DNA of 35,486 bases from UBA4132 sp037133675 (lineage in GTDB: Bacteria; Pseudomonadota; Gammaproteobacteria; Methylococcales; Methylomonadaceae): assembly GCA_037133675.1 (NCBI GenBank), contig JBAXNR010000032.1, forward strand, positions 1 to 35,486, written 5' to 3'. The notes below the pieces were generated by a model that ran no database searches, was not told the origin of the DNA, and saw only the letters and a list, made by a program, of their open reading frames with translations. Position 1 is the first letter of the stretch. Each line of letters opens with the position of its first letter. Shown here in pieces: positions 34,201-35,486 of this stretch. Made by a program: the position numbers and the translations under genes.

Positions 34201-35451
34201 GGCAATTCTGGCGACTACATCGTTCATTTTGATTTTCCAGTCAATCTGCCCTCTGGCTCAAACTTCACAACCCAATTAGGATCGAATGGTGTCGTAAAAG
34301 ACTATACCGTGATTACCACCTTGGGTATTCCTAGCGATGCGACCACTGCACCTGTTGTGGCTACGCTTCAGGGAATTGCTGCTACAGCCAATTTAACAAA
34401 AAATTTCGTGCTTGGCAGTAATATCAATGCAACGGATACCTCTGGGGCATCTTGGCTACCAACAGGATTTAAACCCATAGGAATTCTAGGCACTGCTTTT
34501 CAAGGTTGGTTCGATGGCTTGGGTCACACCGTTTCTGGCCTTTACACCAATATCGATGCCACCGCTGATGCTGGGTTGTTCGGTTATAGCACAGGTTCCA
34601 CTCTGATACAGAACGTCGGCTTACTTGGCGGTAGCGTATTCGGAGGTGCTGCCAGCGGCGGGTTAGTAGGCTACAACGACGCAGGGCTTATTCGAAATAG
34701 TTACAACACTGGCACGGTGAATGGGGGAGCGTTCACAGGAGGGTTGGTCGGGCAAAATATCTCAGGCAGTATCATAAATAGTTACAGCACAGGTAAAGTT
34801 GTGGGTGCTGCCTATACTGGTGGACTGGTTGGTGCGACCACCACTGGCAATATCACGAGCAGCTATTCCACAGGTGCAGTACACGGAGCTGCTGGCACTG
34901 GTGGGCTCGTTGGTATCGTGACCACTGGTATAATTACTGGTAGCTACGCAACTGGAACGGTTTGGGGTGGAGCAGGCACAGGCGGTTTGGTAGGAACTAC
35001 CACTGGGGCAGTTAGCACCAGTTATGCAACTGGGAATGTGCGTGGCACAACGGAGGGAACCGAGTCGGGGTTTGGTGCTGGTGTCGGCGGTCTAGTAGGG
35101 ACGACAACCGCTAAGGTTACTAATACTTATGCAACTGGTGCTGTAGATGGTCAAACCAATGTCGGCGGTTTGATCGGTCACGCAACTGGCTCAGTCAGCA
35201 ACAGTTATGCTGTGGGTTCGGTGACTGGAGTCGATTCAACGACTACTGGTGCATTCATGGGGAGTGCCACCGTTACAAATACCAATAATTTCTACAATAG
35301 TGAGATCAACGGAACGATGCCTGGTGTCGGGGCGCAAAGTATTCTTGGAGGGGTTACTGGCAAGAGCACGGTTGACATGAAGTTGCAGACAACCTTCACA
35401 AATGCTGGTTGGGATTTTACAACCACCCCCACCCCCACGGCTTTCTCATAA
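31240..35451 (+). CDS. Two-partner-secretion exoprotein (TpsA adhesin) with GLUG repeats
   Basis: A 1403-aa secreted filamentous-haemagglutinin-type protein. The extended signal peptide is clear (MNSIIRFIWSQITNTWIAVA, basic stretch, hydrophobic about 34-48, AA cleavage near 53). The TPS domain follows (about 56-300), with LSWGQFNIAPHEVVNFVQP and the NPNGIVFGQGS motif near residue 136. Two copies of a module (DYTxI..LG, then GSNINAxDT..GFxPIG..DGLGHT) each lead into a block of GLUG-type repeats (xGGLxGx..VxNSYATGxVxG), about residues 565-800 and 1110-1350. The ATG at 31240 has AGGGG 8 nt upstream; a GTG at 31231 would add three residues. The repeat body is richer in GC than the decay zone before it. 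The TpsB transporter is not in the window. The protein ends in a Thr/Pro tail beyond GWDF. Confidence 0.88.
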   Translation: MNSIIRFIWSQITNTWIAVAEFFRGQDKKGNRKLALVIGIIAWGAIALGDVDAAPADGQVTSGAGTINQAGDTTTINQATPNLSLSWGQFNIAPHEVVNFVQPSASAIAVNRIFDTSATQIMGQLNANGQIYLINPNGIVFGQGSQVNVGGLVASTLNITDDNLNSATKTFSGDGTGSVINQGKLVATTGGYIALLGNHVSNQGIISAQLGTVALAAGSAMTLTFADNSLVQLQVTQSTLNNLVENKQLIQANGGLVFMDAGAKASLLASVVNNTGIIEAKTVSSHEGVITLLGGMAAGTVNVGGTLDASAPNGGKGGLIETSASTVNVSNSASVSTFAANGKSGTWTIDPKDFTIAASGGNMTGTAVNAALVGGNLAILSSAGSNSSGAGDINVNEALTWNSNQLALTAAHSINVNAVMSVNGTGSLAMNTSTANGTDAAVLGGAVNMGFNPNGSFKGQVNFDRVGTGFLTINSHDYTIINSLGVAQDATVLPSPLSLQGLAAASMNGYYAIGSNINAADTATWNSGLGFTPIGKIGGLFNGTLDGLGHTISDLTINSPAVSNVGLLGAGSTSASISNIGLSGGSIIGATSVGTLLGSNTGNVSNSYATTVVSGISSVGGLMGSSTTGTVSNSHATGNVTGGSIVGGLMGSNTGTVINSYATGNISGTSIVGGLMGSTTTALVSYSYATGNVTGTSSDIGGLAGTSSFALNNSYATGNVSGTTGVGSLIGTSSAAVNNIYATGSATGTSGVGGLIGTSSGAVSNAYASGKVTGTAGVGALIGTSSAALANSYWNSDTAGVVVSVGTGTDLGIKLNSSQMMMKASFTTLDIANVGSSSAVWRIYDGATMPLLRSYLTPITLSSAYTGPATAITSISDYTTNIANPISANIISTAAGLTLSSTTTAGTQTALLNNFSSIEQGYDISYAPTTITGTGSAANDLNIGQTIDWSSGALNLIAQSNINFNATLNGSGSAKLALSYGQSTVAAGNSGDYIVHFDFPVNLPSGSNFTTQLGSNGVVKDYTVITTLGIPSDATTAPVVATLQGIAATANLTKNFVLGSNINATDTSGASWLPTGFKPIGILGTAFQGWFDGLGHTVSGLYTNIDATADAGLFGYSTGSTLIQNVGLLGGSVFGGAASGGLVGYNDAGLIRNSYNTGTVNGGAFTGGLVGQNISGSIINSYSTGKVVGAAYTGGLVGATTTGNITSSYSTGAVHGAAGTGGLVGIVTTGIITGSYATGTVWGGAGTGGLVGTTTGAVSTSYATGNVRGTTEGTESGFGAGVGGLVGTTTAKVTNTYATGAVDGQTNVGGLIGHATGSVSNSYAVGSVTGVDSTTTGAFMGSATVTNTNNFYNSEINGTMPGVGAQSILGGVTGKSTVDMKLQTTFTNAGWDFTTTPTPTAFS
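32931..33650 (+). repeat. First block of GLUG-type repeats in the TpsA protein
   Basis: About eight diverged units of roughly 26-30 residues, each of the form VGGLMGS..VSNSYATGNVTG. They encode part of the beta-helical shaft. Similarity between units at DNA level makes copy-number change likely. Confidence 0.75.
34570..35300 (+). repeat. Second block of GLUG-type repeats in the TpsA protein
   Basis: About eight units of the form TGGLVGATTTGNITSSYSTG. The consensus is slightly different from the first block (GGLVG with an Ala/Gly-rich linker), suggesting the blocks expanded separately after duplication of the parent module. Confidence 0.75.
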
Positions 35452-35486
35452 AAATGTCATTGACATCTGGCATAATATAGCAACTT

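Overview
The window looks like a chromosomal segment of a Gram-negative, respiring gammaproteobacterium of low to moderate GC. Every large gene has an envelope role: Sec and Tat signal peptides, c-type and b-type cytochromes, TonB/ExbB/ExbD, an outer-membrane receptor, a tripartite RND pump and a two-partner-secretion adhesin. The style (TonB receptor with an N-terminal coiled coil, DUF1501 with DUF1549/DUF1553, cytochrome c', SMP-30) suggests a methanotroph-like member of the Methylococcales. That placement is inference, because no marker gene is present.

Region 1 (251-17525, all minus strand) is read from right to left. It begins with tonB-exbB-exbD and a 922-aa TonB-dependent receptor. Next come a secreted SMP-30-type beta-propeller, a Tat-exported dienelactone-hydrolase-like enzyme, a cytochrome b561 and a cytochrome c'. 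After a 476-bp gap follow a rhodanese-like protein without its catalytic Cys, a DUF1549/DUF1553 protein, a Tat-exported DUF1501 protein, a small class II cytochrome with a CX3CH haem site, an exported peroxiredoxin, a dihaem cytochrome c4-like protein and a PepSY membrane protein. Together these could take a substrate across the outer membrane, process it outside the cytoplasm and handle the electrons. The substrate is not evident.

Region 2 (18111-28724) is a muxABC-opmB / mdtABC-type RND efflux operon on the minus strand, divergent from a sensor-less sigma-54 activator on the plus strand. Sequences matching the -24/-12 sigma-54 promoter lie upstream of the efflux operon, of tonB and of the rhodanese-DUF1549-DUF1501 operon. 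The last two are nearly identical to each other, so the window may hold a small RpoN regulon.

Region 3 (28725-31239) is a decay zone. It contains a vapBC toxin-antitoxin pair with a frameshifted antitoxin and a truncated toxin, a broken small-lipoprotein gene, an orphan coding-like fragment, palindromic repeats and a cluster of hairpins. Region 4 (31240-35451) is a two-partner-secretion exoprotein with an extended signal peptide, a TPS domain and two blocks of GLUG-type repeats. Its TpsB transporter is not in the window.

I saw no tRNA, rRNA, CRISPR array, transposase or intact insertion sequence.
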